DNA of 64,000 nucleotides from Streptomyces hygroscopicus (GTDB taxonomy: Bacteria; Actinomycetota; Actinomycetes; Streptomycetales; Streptomycetaceae). The notes beneath the pieces were generated by a model that saw only the letters and a list, made by a program, of their open reading frames with translations, had not been told where the DNA came from and made no database searches. The translations under genes and the position numbers were made by a program. Where the stretch lies: positions 1 through 64,000 of the forward strand of contig NZ_LBMW01000029.1 in NCBI RefSeq assembly GCF_026168105.1. Reading direction: 5' to 3'. Shown here in pieces: positions 31,627-39,802 of the stretch; positions within the stretch are counted from its first letter, which is position 1; every line of letters begins with the position of its first letter.

Positions 31627-34431
31627 ATGGTCCGGCTCTTCCGTCGAACCGGCACCCGGTCGACCCGTCACCCGAGCGGTCTGCGCGTGTCTCTCGCGCA
31701 CGACCGCCCCCGCCTAGCTCACGAGCACGACATGCCGCAGAAGACCCATCGGCGGCTCGCCCCGCACGAGGGCGACGCGGGCCGGCCACGGTCGGGGCCG
31801 TTGGCGGAACTGCGGTCGGCGCTGAGCGGCCGCAGCGTCGCCGGACAGGTCTTCGTTCTGCAAGTGGTGATCGTGCTGCTGCTGGTGGTGACCGCGGTGG
31901 CCGCGCTTCTCCTTCAGGTGCAGCACGACACCACCCAGGAGGCCCGCAACCGTTCCCTCGCCGTCGCCCAGGCCTTCGCCCACGCGCCGGGCACCCGCGA
32001 GGCACTGACCGGCCCGAATCCGACGGCCGTGCTGCAGCCGAAGGCCGAGGCCGCCCGCAAGGCGGCACCGGTCGACTTCATCGTCGTCATGAACACCCAG
32101 GGGATCCGCTATACGCACCCCAAGCCCGACCGCATCGGAAAGAAGTTCGTCGGGAACATCGCACCCGCGGTGGCCGGAGGGACCGTGACCGAGGTGATCA
32201 ACGGAACCATCGGCCGGCTGGTGCAGGCGGTGGTGCCGGTCAAGGCACCCGACGGCAAGGTGGTGGGCCTGGTGTCGGCCGGTATCACCACGAAACATGT
32301 GGGTGGTGCCGCAAACCGGCAGCTGCCGCTGGTACTGGCTGCCGCGGCCGTGGGGCTCGGCCTGGCCACGGCGGGAACCGCGCTCGTGAGCAGACGACTG
32401 CTGCGCCAGACCCGCGGCCTGGGCCCGCGCGAGATGACCCGGATGTACGAGCACCACGACGCGGTGCTGCACTCCGTCCGGGAGGGAGTGATCATCGTCG
32501 GCGCCGAGGGCGAACTGCTGCTCGCCAACGACGAGGCGAACCGTCTGCTCGACCTGCCCGCCGACGCCGAGCGGCGGCATGTGACCGAGCTCGGCCTTCC
32601 CCCCGAAACCGCAGCCCTCCTGGCCTCCGGGCGGGTCGCAACGGATGAGGTTCACCTGGTCGGGGACCGGCTGCTGGCCGTCAACCAGCGGCCCACGGAC
32701 CTGGAGGGAGGCCCGGCGGGCACCGTCGCCACGCTCCGCGACTCCACGGAGCTGCGGGCCCTGTCCGGGAAGGCCGAGCTGGCTCGGGAACGCCTCACCC
32801 TGCTGTACGACGCGAGCGTGGGCATCGGAACGAGCCTGGACGTGACCCGTACCGCGGAGGAGCTCGCGGAGCTGGCGGTGCCCCGGTTCGCGGATTTCAT
32901 CACCGTGGACCTGTTCGACTCGGTTCTGAAGGGCGAGGAGCCGGAGGCGGGGTCCGATCTGCGCCGCACGGCGTTCAGCGGGATCCGCGAGGACCCTCCC
33001 CTGTACCCGGTGGGCCAGCGGATCCGCTTCGTGGACTCCACTCCGCAGGCCCACAGCCTCGGCAGCGGCCAGACCATGCTGGAGCCCCGCCTCGGCGAGG
33101 CTCCGGGCTGGCTGGCGCAGGACGTCGAGCGCACCACACAGGTCGTGGAGTACGGCATCCACTCGCTGATCACCGTGCCCGTGCGGGCGGGGAACCTGGT
33201 GCTGGGCGTGGTCAACTTCTGGCGCTCCGAGAAGGCGGAGCCGTTCGACCCGGAGGAGCTGACCCTCGCCGAGGAACTGGTCGCGCGCGCCGCGGTGTCG
33301 ATCGACAACGCGCGCCGCTACACGCGCGAGCACAGCATGGCGGTGACCCTGCAGCGCAGTCTGTTGCCGCGGAAGCTGCCCGAGCAGGACGCACTGGACC
33401 TCGCCTACCGCTATCTTCCGGCGCACGCGGGCGTGGGCGGCGACTGGTTCGACGTACTGCCGCTGTCCGGGGCTCGTGTCGCGCTGGTCGTGGGGGACGT
33501 CGTGGGCCACGGCCTGCACGCCGCAGCCACGATGGGACGGCTGCGCACGGCGGTCCACAACTTCTCCGCGCTCGACCTCCCGCCCGACGAACTCCTCTCG
33601 CTCCTGGACGAATTGGTCGGCCGCATCGACCAGGACGAGACGGCCGAGGGCGGCAGCGCCCCCGTCACTGGCGCGACCTGTCTCTACGCGATCTACGACC
33701 CGGTGTCCCGGCGCTGCACCATCGCGCGCGCCGGGCACCCGCCGCCGGCCCTGATCCGTCCCGACGGGAGCGTCGAGTTCCCCGATGTGCCGGCCGGTCC
33801 GCCGCTGGGGCTCGGTGGCCTTCCGTTCGAGACGGCCGACATCGAGCTCGGTGAGGGCAGCAGGCTGGTCCTGTACACGGACGGCCTCGTCGAGGACCGC
33901 GAACGGGACATCGACACCGGTCTCGACCTGCTGCGCACCGCCCTGTCGAGGAGTGGGCCGTCGCCCGAGGACACCTGCCGGGCCGTCCTGGATTCCCGGC
34001 TGTCGCTCCGGCCGAGCGACGACATCGCCCTGATCGTCGCGCGCACCCGCGCCCTCCCCGACGGCCAGGTCGCCGAATGGGAGGTGCCGGCGGATCCTGC
34101 GGCCGTCGGCAAGGTTCGGGTGTCGGTGACGCGGCGGCTGGCCGAATGGGGCCTGGAGGAGCTGACGTTCAGCACGGAGCTGATCCTCAGCGAGCTGGTC
34201 ACCAACGCGATCCGGTACGGCAGCGAGCCCGTCCGTGTACGGGTGCTGCGCGACCGCAGCCTGATCTGCGAGGTCTCCGACGGCAGCAGCACTTCGCCGC
34301 ATCTGCGCTACGCGGCCATGACGGACGAGGGCGGACGCGGCCTGTTCCTCGTCTCCCAGATCGCGGAGCGCTGGGGTACCCGGTACACACCGACAGGCAA
34401 GATCATCTGGGCCGAACAGCCGCTGTCCTGA
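31627..34431 (+). CDS. Membrane-bound multidomain SpoIIE phosphatase/kinase sensor
   Basis: The chain has 934 residues from ATG 31627; an internal ATG at 31732 could be the true start. Order: a membrane segment at about 75-97, an extracellular single-Cache-like sensor (VDFIVVMNTQGIRYTHPK, DCU/CitA-like IGRLVQAVVPVK), a second membrane segment at about 235-257, a PAS domain (LHSVREGVIIVGAEGELLLAN), a GAF domain near 395-575, a PP2C/SpoIIE phosphatase (GGDWFDVLPL, GDVVGHGLHAAA, RAGHPPPALI, LVLYTDGLVEDR), and a HATPase_c kinase (SELVTNAIRYGS, GGRGLFLVSQIA). It should dephosphorylate an anti-anti-sigma factor and may kinase a partner. It lies inside the split hydrogenase locus. Confidence 0.9.
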   Translation: MVRLFRRTGTRSTRHPSGLRVSLAHDRPRLAHEHDMPQKTHRRLAPHEGDAGRPRSGPLAELRSALSGRSVAGQVFVLQVVIVLLLVVTAVAALLLQVQHDTTQEARNRSLAVAQAFAHAPGTREALTGPNPTAVLQPKAEAARKAAPVDFIVVMNTQGIRYTHPKPDRIGKKFVGNIAPAVAGGTVTEVINGTIGRLVQAVVPVKAPDGKVVGLVSAGITTKHVGGAANRQLPLVLAAAAVGLGLATAGTALVSRRLLRQTRGLGPREMTRMYEHHDAVLHSVREGVIIVGAEGELLLANDEANRLLDLPADAERRHVTELGLPPETAALLASGRVATDEVHLVGDRLLAVNQRPTDLEGGPAGTVATLRDSTELRALSGKAELARERLTLLYDASVGIGTSLDVTRTAEELAELAVPRFADFITVDLFDSVLKGEEPEAGSDLRRTAFSGIREDPPLYPVGQRIRFVDSTPQAHSLGSGQTMLEPRLGEAPGWLAQDVERTTQVVEYGIHSLITVPVRAGNLVLGVVNFWRSEKAEPFDPEELTLAEELVARAAVSIDNARRYTREHSMAVTLQRSLLPRKLPEQDALDLAYRYLPAHAGVGGDWFDVLPLSGARVALVVGDVVGHGLHAAATMGRLRTAVHNFSALDLPPDELLSLLDELVGRIDQDETAEGGSAPVTGATCLYAIYDPVSRRCTIARAGHPPPALIRPDGSVEFPDVPAGPPLGLGGLPFETADIELGEGSRLVLYTDGLVEDRERDIDTGLDLLRTALSRSGPSPEDTCRAVLDSRLSLRPSDDIALIVARTRALPDGQVAEWEVPADPAAVGKVRVSVTRRLAEWGLEELTFSTELILSELVTNAIRYGSEPVRVRVLRDRSLICEVSDGSSTSPHLRYAAMTDEGGRGLFLVSQIAERWGTRYTPTGKIIWAEQPLS

Positions 34432-34490
34432 GGGCAATCGTCAGGGGGCGCGCCACGGGCGTTCCTTGTTCGTCCCTACGAAGTTGTCGC

Positions 34491-34524
34491 TTGACGGGTA
34501 CCCATCACCGGGCACATCTGATAG
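34491..34524 (+). promoter_or_regulatory. Possible chitosanase promoter
   Basis: TTGACG at 34491-34496 is a good -35 match. The candidate -10 hexamers at spacings of 17-18 (ACATCT, CATCTG) are weak, so the exact promoter is unsure. The operator overlaps or directly follows it, which suits repression. Confidence 0.4.
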
Positions 34525-34540
34525 GAAACCTTCCTATCAG
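34518..34540. promoter_or_regulatory. Palindromic operator before the chitosanase gene
   Basis: CTGATAGGAA and TTCCTATCAG are perfect 10-bp arms around a three-base centre (ACC). Actinobacterial chitosanase genes carry a conserved AGGAAA/TTTCCT palindrome at this place, bound by the ROK repressor CsnR and released by chitosan oligomers. No csnR gene is in the window. Confidence 0.75.
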
Positions 34541-34605
34541 TACGCCCGGCTGGCCGGATCCGCCCGCCAACCGGTCCACCCCCCCACCTCACTTGGAGTC
34601 TCCCC

Positions 34606-35442
34606 GTGGTGCATCCCTCCCCCGACACGGACACCTCTCGCCGCACCGTCCTCGCGCTCATCGGCGCCTGTCTGGCGTCCGCCCCTCTGCTGAACTCTCC
34701 GTACGCTTCGGCAACTCCCCTGGCCGCCAAGGCGGTCGGGCTCGACGACCCGGCGAAGAAGGAGATCGCCATGGAACTGGTGTCGAGCGCGGAGAACTCC
34801 TCCCTCGACTGGAAGGCCCAGTACAAGTACATCGAGGACATCGGCGACGGGCGCGGCTACACCGCCGGCATCATCGGGTTCTGTTCCGGCACCGGCGACA
34901 TGCTCGACCTCGTGCAGCTCTACACCGACCGCAAGCCCGGCAACGTCCTCGCCAAGTACCTGCCGGCCCTGCGCAGGGTGAACGGCAGCGACTCGCACGA
35001 CGGACTCGACCCGAACTTCACCAAGGACTGGCGCAAGGCGGCGCAGGACACGGCGTTCCAGCAGGCTCAGAACGACGAACGCGACCGGGTCTACTTCAAT
35101 CCCGCGGTCCAGCGGGGCAAGGCAGACGGGCTGGGAGTCCTGGGGCAGTTCACGTACTACGACGCCATCGTCATGCACGGCGACGGCAGCGACCCCACGA
35201 GCTTCAGCAACATCCGCAAGCGCGCCCTGCGGAAGGCCAAGCCGCCGGCGCAGGGCGGCGGCGAGGTGGCCTACCTCAACGCCTTCCTCGACGCACGGGT
35301 ATGGGCCATGAAGCAGGAGGAGGCCCACAGCGACACCAGCAGGGTCGACACCGAACAGCGTGTCTTCCTGCGCCAGGGCAATCTGAACCTCGACCCGCCG
35401 CTGGACTGGAAGGTGTACGGGGACAGCTACCACATCGGCTGA
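34606..35442 (+). CDS. csnA: GH46 chitosanase, secreted
   Basis: A 278-residue endo-chitosanase from GTG 34606. The N-terminal SRRTVLALIGACLASAP is a twin-arginine-type signal ending near SATPLA. The mature part aligns with Streptomyces N174 chitosanase: DDPAKKEIAMELVSSAENSS, the catalytic Glu at E63 in SSAENS and the catalytic Asp at D81 in DIGDGRGYTAG, then FCSGTGDMLDLV. It hydrolyses chitosan outside the cell. It is regulated by the palindrome upstream. No chitosan-uptake or csnR gene is adjacent. It is convergent with the DUF2264 gene nine bases on. Confidence 0.93.
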   Translation: MVHPSPDTDTSRRTVLALIGACLASAPLLNSPYASATPLAAKAVGLDDPAKKEIAMELVSSAENSSLDWKAQYKYIEDIGDGRGYTAGIIGFCSGTGDMLDLVQLYTDRKPGNVLAKYLPALRRVNGSDSHDGLDPNFTKDWRKAAQDTAFQQAQNDERDRVYFNPAVQRGKADGLGVLGQFTYYDAIVMHGDGSDPTSFSNIRKRALRKAKPPAQGGGEVAYLNAFLDARVWAMKQEEAHSDTSRVDTEQRVFLRQGNLNLDPPLDWKVYGDSYHIG

Positions 35443-35451
35443 CTCCGGCGT

Positions 35452-37344
35452 CTACCCCAGCGACGACACGGCCACTGGCCGGAACCCGATCCGCAACCGT
35501 GACCCGTCCCGCGCCCAGGTGACCTCGACGCCGTCGCCGTCGGCCACCACTTCGGCGACGGCCGCCGCGAGGGGTGCCGGGTCGGGTTCGCCGGTGAGGG
35601 TGGCAAGGCACACGTGCACCGAGGTGCCACCGGCCCGTCCGACGAGCCGGGGCACCTGGGCCCAGCGGGTGTAGGCAGTGCCCTGGGGCGCGCGGACCGG
35701 TTCGGGGCCCGCGTCCCAGCCGCACAGCCCGTGCAGCTGCGACACGAGGGGCTCGTCCGGACCGGTCGCCCATCCCGTGAGGGTGACGCGGGAACCGTCC
35801 GGGGCTCCGACCACCCGGTGGACGCGCAGTTCGAACCGTCCCCGGACCACCGTCACGCTCTCCACCCGCAGCCCCGGCACCGTCGGCGGCCCGGCGGCAA
35901 AGACGGGCCGGTGCCAGGAGGCGGCCCATGCCCAGCCGTCGCCGTGCCCGGCTCCCAGCGGGTGGACGCGGCGCCGTGCGCTCGCCCGGCCGTCCACCTC
36001 CACCGCGAGGTGGTTGTCCGCGACGTTGCCCGGCGACGTGGGCCCGGTGCGGGTGGAGTACGCCTGGCGTCCGTAGTGCGGATCGTCCTCGGCCGCCGAC
36101 TCCCCCTCGTGCGGCCGCACATGGTCACTGCCGTGGTTGTGCAGCCGTACGATCCCGTCGGCGTGCGTCGCCTGGAGGAGCAGCCCGGGTGCGGGCAGGG
36201 CGAGGACACGGTCGGCCGCTTCGACCGGTGCGGGCTCTTCCCGGGCCGTCCACAGGGGATGGCCGGCCGGTGCCAGCAGGGACACGAACGCCTTCGACGC
36301 CCAGTACGGGGAGGACGGCCCGGAGTAGCTCTGCAGCGTGGCGTCGTGCGGGCCGTGCCAGCCCAGGCTGAGCAGCCCGTCCTCGGTCAGTGCGCCGCGG
36401 TCCAGGAAGTAGCGCAGACTGCCGCTGACCAGGCGCCGGGACGTGCCGGGGGTCAGCGGCGTGTGGCCGGTGAGGGCGCCCAGCCCGACGGCCGTCGAGG
36501 CGGCGAACCGGTACGTCAGTGACCGGCCGAAGTACAGCGGTGCGCCGTCCGAGCCGAACATCAGCGAGAAGCCGTCCAGGTGCTCGCGCAGGCGGGCTCC
36601 GTAGTGGGCGGACCGCTCCTCGTCCCCGGCGACACGGGCGTCGAGCACCGGATACAGGTGCAGGGCCCAGCCGTTGTAATGGTCGAAGGCGCGTCCGTCC
36701 CCGTCCGCGTACCAGCCGTCGCCGCGGTACCAGCCCTCCAACAGGTCCAGTGCTCGCTGCCGCGCTGCGGCCGTCTCCGCGTCGCCACGGCCCACCGACT
36801 CCAGGAACCCGGCGACGGTGAAGGGGAAGAGGTACCAGTTGTTGGGGGCGGGCGTATGGCGCAGCGCCCCGCGCAGCCACTCCTCCGCCCGCTCCTGGAC
36901 GGCGTCGTCGAGGTTCTTCCACAGCCAGGGCGCGGTCAGTCGCAGTCCGAGCGCGACCGACGCGGACTCCACCATCGGCTGTCCCTCTACGTCGTGGTCC
37001 AGGATCAGCGGCCAGGACTCGGTGTCGGCGCGGCCAGGGGTGCGGGTGCCGACGGCCAGACCGCGGGCGTACCGGTCGAGCCAGCCGTGCGGGTCGTCCC
37101 CGCCGGCGCCCGCCACCCGGAACGCGGCGGCGAGGAACGTACGGGCATAGCCCTCGAGCCCGTCGGAGCGCACCCCCGAGCGCGAGGGCCGTCCCGGCAG
37201 ATCGAGCAGGGCGCCGCCGGGTGTGCTCCAGCGCCACGCTGACGCCAGCAGCCCGTCCGCCACGGCCTCCCAGTGGGATCGGGTGTACCCGGTGAACGGA
37301 CTCGACGTACGGTCCTCCGGGGGCAGTTGGAAGGCGAGGCTCAT
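35452..37344 (-). CDS. DUF2264 domain protein
   Basis: A 630-residue protein, ATG 37344 overlapping the stop of the dehydrogenase (ATGA). The N-terminal 400 residues show repeated W/Y/H-rich alpha-helical text typical of DUF2264 (alpha/alpha-barrel): WPLILDHDVEGQPMVESASV, NNWYLFPFTVAGFLE, YADGDGRAFDHYNGWALHLYP and GHTPLTPGTSRR. No signal peptide is present. The fold is like that of sugar-processing glycosidases, and members are often near carbohydrate genes; the reaction is not known. The C-terminal part (about 400-630) looks like a beta-rich accessory domain. Confidence 0.82.
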   Translation of the reverse strand: MSLAFQLPPEDRTSSPFTGYTRSHWEAVADGLLASAWRWSTPGGALLDLPGRPSRSGVRSDGLEGYARTFLAAAFRVAGAGGDDPHGWLDRYARGLAVGTRTPGRADTESWPLILDHDVEGQPMVESASVALGLRLTAPWLWKNLDDAVQERAEEWLRGALRHTPAPNNWYLFPFTVAGFLESVGRGDAETAAARQRALDLLEGWYRGDGWYADGDGRAFDHYNGWALHLYPVLDARVAGDEERSAHYGARLREHLDGFSLMFGSDGAPLYFGRSLTYRFAASTAVGLGALTGHTPLTPGTSRRLVSGSLRYFLDRGALTEDGLLSLGWHGPHDATLQSYSGPSSPYWASKAFVSLLAPAGHPLWTAREEPAPVEAADRVLALPAPGLLLQATHADGIVRLHNHGSDHVRPHEGESAAEDDPHYGRQAYSTRTGPTSPGNVADNHLAVEVDGRASARRRVHPLGAGHGDGWAWAASWHRPVFAAGPPTVPGLRVESVTVVRGRFELRVHRVVGAPDGSRVTLTGWATGPDEPLVSQLHGLCGWDAGPEPVRAPQGTAYTRWAQVPRLVGRAGGTSVHVCLATLTGEPDPAPLAAAVAEVVADGDGVEVTWARDGSRLRIGFRPVAVSSLG

Positions 37345-38372
37345 GCCTGGAACGCCAGCCTTTCGCGTCGCACGGGATGCAGGAACCCGGCGCCGGAGGC
37401 CCATCGCGCGGTCTCGGCGAGGGCGAGGTCGGCCAGGCGGCGCCACTCGTTGCCCTGAGAACCGGCCAGATGGGGCGTGATGAGCACGTTGTCGCAGTCC
37501 CACAACGGGTGTCCGGGCGGCAGTACTTCGGGGTCGGTGACGTCGAGGACGGCCCGGATGCGGCCCGCCGCCACGGCGTCGGTGAGCGCGTCCTGGTCGA
37601 CGACCGCGCCCCGCGAGGTGTTGATCAGTACGGCGCCGGGACGCATCGACTCGATCAGGGGGCGGCCGACCAGGCCACGGGTCGCGGGCAGCAGCGGGGT
37701 GTGCACGCTGACGGTGTCGCCGCGCGCGAAGAGCTCGTCCAACTCGACCCGGGTGACGCCGAGTTCGGCCGCCTCCTGGTCGCTGACGCATGGGTCGTGG
37801 AGAAGCACGTGGAAGTCGTGCGGGCGCAGCAGCTCGATGACCCGGCGGCCGATGAGCGACGCGGACAGGATGCCCACGCTGCGGCGGTGGTTGCCGATGG
37901 AGCGAGGAGTGCGCAGCCCGTCGTCATGGGTGCGGCAGGCACGGTAGTCCCGGGCGCGTTCGAGGACGTGTTTGCCCGTGAGCAGGATCATCGCAAGGGT
38001 GTACTCGGCGACCGGCACGGCGTTCGCGGAGGCGCCGGAGGACACCTCGATGCCCCGCTCCCAGCAGGCCCCGGTGATGTGGGCGCGGACGCTGCCCGCC
38101 GTGTGCACGACCGCCCGCAGCCGGGGCGCCGCGGCCAGGACGGCCGCGTCCAGCGGCGGGCAGCCCCAGCCGGTGACCAGGAGGTCGAGGTCGGCGAGGA
38201 CACCCCGGGCCCGGGGTGTGGTGAAGTCGTCGAGGCCGGGCGGCGGGGCGAGGTCACAGATGGCGGCGAGCGCGGCGAGCGACTCGGAGTCGAGGACGGC
38301 CGCGGCTGCGTCGGGGGACATGGCGAGGGCGGTACGGGGGCGGAAGCCGGGCCCCGGCGTCGAGGCGGTCAT
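37341..38372 (-). CDS. D-2-hydroxyacid dehydrogenase family protein
   Basis: A 343-residue NAD-dependent oxidoreductase; ATG 38372 is supported by AGGAG six bases upstream. Seen: the NAD fold SVGILSASLIGRRVIELL with the usual GxGxxG reduced to GILSASLIG, catalytic Arg in INTSRGAVVDQD, catalytic Glu-region VTDPEVLPPGHPLWD, and the catalytic His in ITPHLAGSQGNE. The family reduces 2-keto acids or oxidises 2-hydroxyacids. Substrate is unclear; being coupled to DUF2264 suggests a sugar-acid or carbohydrate pathway, which is inference. Confidence 0.85.
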   Translation of the reverse strand: MTASTPGPGFRPRTALAMSPDAAAAVLDSESLAALAAICDLAPPPGLDDFTTPRARGVLADLDLLVTGWGCPPLDAAVLAAAPRLRAVVHTAGSVRAHITGACWERGIEVSSGASANAVPVAEYTLAMILLTGKHVLERARDYRACRTHDDGLRTPRSIGNHRRSVGILSASLIGRRVIELLRPHDFHVLLHDPCVSDQEAAELGVTRVELDELFARGDTVSVHTPLLPATRGLVGRPLIESMRPGAVLINTSRGAVVDQDALTDAVAAGRIRAVLDVTDPEVLPPGHPLWDCDNVLITPHLAGSQGNEWRRLADLALAETARWASGAGFLHPVRRERLAFQA

Positions 38373-38457
38373 CTGACTCCTGGTATGGGTGCTGACACGA
38401 CCTGTTCGCGACACCGGAATCCTCATGGCCCCGCAAGGGACGGTCAAGACGGCGGGG

Positions 38458-38931
38458 TCAGCCGGCCGGTCCGTCCAGTTCCTCGCCGATCGCCTTGCGC
38501 AGGGCGTGGTGCCGGGGGCCGAGCGCATACCGCGCGTCGGTCCACCGTTCGCGCGGGTACGACCACACCGGCCGGCTCACCAGGTCGGCGGACTCCCATG
38601 TGTAGCGCGGCCACACATGCGCGTGCAGGAACTCGTCCTTGTTTCCCAGGATCTCCAGGTTCACCCGCCGGAAGGCCGGATCCAGCCGCCCGCAGGCGCG
38701 TTCCACCGCCTCACCCAGCCTGTCCATGTCGGAGAGAAACGCCAGGCGCCTGCTCCGGGGAAGCTCCGAGAGCCGCCGCACAGCGGGGTCGTCCACCAGG
38801 AGCACGGAGTATCCGGGAAGGAACTGGACGTCCCCTATCACCGCGAACCCCGCCGACAGTTTCCGCAGCACCGTGGGATTGTGCCCGCGCAGTGCGCTCC
38901 CGATCCGATCGTTGCGCCAGTTCTCCGCCAT
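38458..38931 (-). CDS. HIT-like diadenosine polyphosphate hydrolase-type protein
   Basis: A 157-residue protein starting MAENWRNDRIGSALRG at ATG 38931; longer in-frame starts exist but lack family text. The segment NLEILGNKDEFLHAHVWPRY carries the HxHxxPR signature seen in a branch of HIT hydrolases. Earlier text LSAGFAVIGDVQFLPGYSVLL matches the GDxxFLPG beta-strands. The family cleaves dinucleoside polyphosphates or nucleotide adducts. It is upstream of the dehydrogenase in the same direction with an 85-base gap. Reaction here is inferred from family only. Confidence 0.8.
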   Translation of the reverse strand: MAENWRNDRIGSALRGHNPTVLRKLSAGFAVIGDVQFLPGYSVLLVDDPAVRRLSELPRSRRLAFLSDMDRLGEAVERACGRLDPAFRRVNLEILGNKDEFLHAHVWPRYTWESADLVSRPVWSYPRERWTDARYALGPRHHALRKAIGEELDGPAG

Positions 38932-39235
38932 GATCGGCGAGACTACACACCTGCGCATCGACGCCGTTGCGCCCGACGGCCGACGCACCTCCGCATTGGG
39001 GTCACGTCATGGCGAGGGTCAACGGCATAGGCACGTATTCCGCGTTGCTCGACAGTGCTGCTCGCCCGCCGCCGCGTCTTCAGTCCCTGATTCCCCGTCC
39101 CCGACGCACCGTCAGGGCTCCGCTTCGTCGGCGCAGGGCCGTAACCCGTGCCGGTCCCGGTGCGGGTGCAGGTGCAGGTGCAGGTGCAGGCACACGAGGT
39201 TCCCCGCCCCTCGTACGTCCTTCCCTGCGGTGCGG
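38932..39235. other. Intergenic region with hexanucleotide repeat
   Basis: This 304-base stretch lies between two leftward genes. It has a microsatellite of GGTGCA (four copies at 39165-39188) and must contain the HIT gene's promoter. No convincing gene is seen. Confidence 0.45.
39165..39188. repeat. GGTGCA x4 microsatellite
   Basis: Four exact copies of GGTGCA stand in tandem and are followed by a partial fifth. This can change length by slippage. It is in non-coding sequence before the HIT-like gene. Confidence 0.7.
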
Positions 39236-39448
39236 TCACGGCCGCCCGCAGGCGCCCTCCGCGCCGGGCGGCCGGTGGGCGCCGGGCAGTGTCACGGAGG
39301 CCAGGGCCATGCGGAACAGATCCCAGGCGGTGGCGTCATAGACCGGTGGGCCCACGGCCGGCGCACCTCGCACGGGGCGGTTCGCCGACTCGATGACCGC
39401 GGCACCGGGACGAGCCGGCTGGGCGGAGTCGACCGGGACGATCTCCAC
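39236..39448 (-). CDS. Small hypothetical protein (70 aa)
   Basis: GTG 39448 is preceded by a strong AGGAGG six to seven bases away, which is the main support. The 70-residue product starts VEIVPVDSAQPARPGAAV and contains YDATAWDLFRMALASVTLP, a Trp-containing helix. No family is recognised and no signal or membrane segment is seen. It lies between the HIT-like gene and the hydrogenase structural operon, divergent from the latter. Confidence 0.45.
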   Translation of the reverse strand: MEIVPVDSAQPARPGAAVIESANRPVRGAPAVGPPVYDATAWDLFRMALASVTLPGAHRPPGAEGACGRP

Positions 39449-39802
39449 GGGTACCCCTCCTTCGCTGCGCGCTGTGCACCGGCCGACGACCCACCCTGCG
39501 CGCGAGCGTGGTGCCGCCCGACGGGGGCGCGGCTCACCGGTCCCCGACCGGCGCCCGCAGCCTGCCACTCCGACGGCAGACCCGCGCCGTGCTCCCAAAT
39601 ACGCGCCGCGACGGCTCTCGCGCGTCCACCCGAACGGAGGAACGGCAGCGGCCCGTCGGCAGCTCGTCCGAGTACCGGGAGTGCGCCTTGCGGCGAGGGA
39701 CTCGCCGTACGCCCATCCACTACCAATGCACGCTTGCCGCAATAAAAGGTGTGATCGTTGTAAACCACTGCAATACAGACAGTCTGTGAGTGAGGAGCGA
39801 CG
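39449..39802. other. Divergent promoter region of the hydrogenase structural operon
   Basis: Most of this stretch is GC-rich, but 39720-39790 is notably AT-richer (AATAAAAGGTGTGATCGTTG) and holds the 6-bp dyad at 39775-39787. This is the most likely promoter/operator area for the 39803-45841 operon. The exact -10/-35 elements are not certain. Confidence 0.5.
39775..39787. promoter_or_regulatory. ACAGAC-A-GTCTGT dyad before the hydrogenase operon
   Basis: A perfect 6-bp inverted repeat around one base, ending about 15 bases before the GTG start of the first operon gene. Such a place would block initiation, or act in the leader. The regulator is unknown. Confidence 0.4.

Noticed and set aside
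31714..34437. Minus-strand open frame of about 900 codons opposite the SpoIIE sensor
   Set aside because: The plus strand carries five recognised domains in order, while the minus frame has none.
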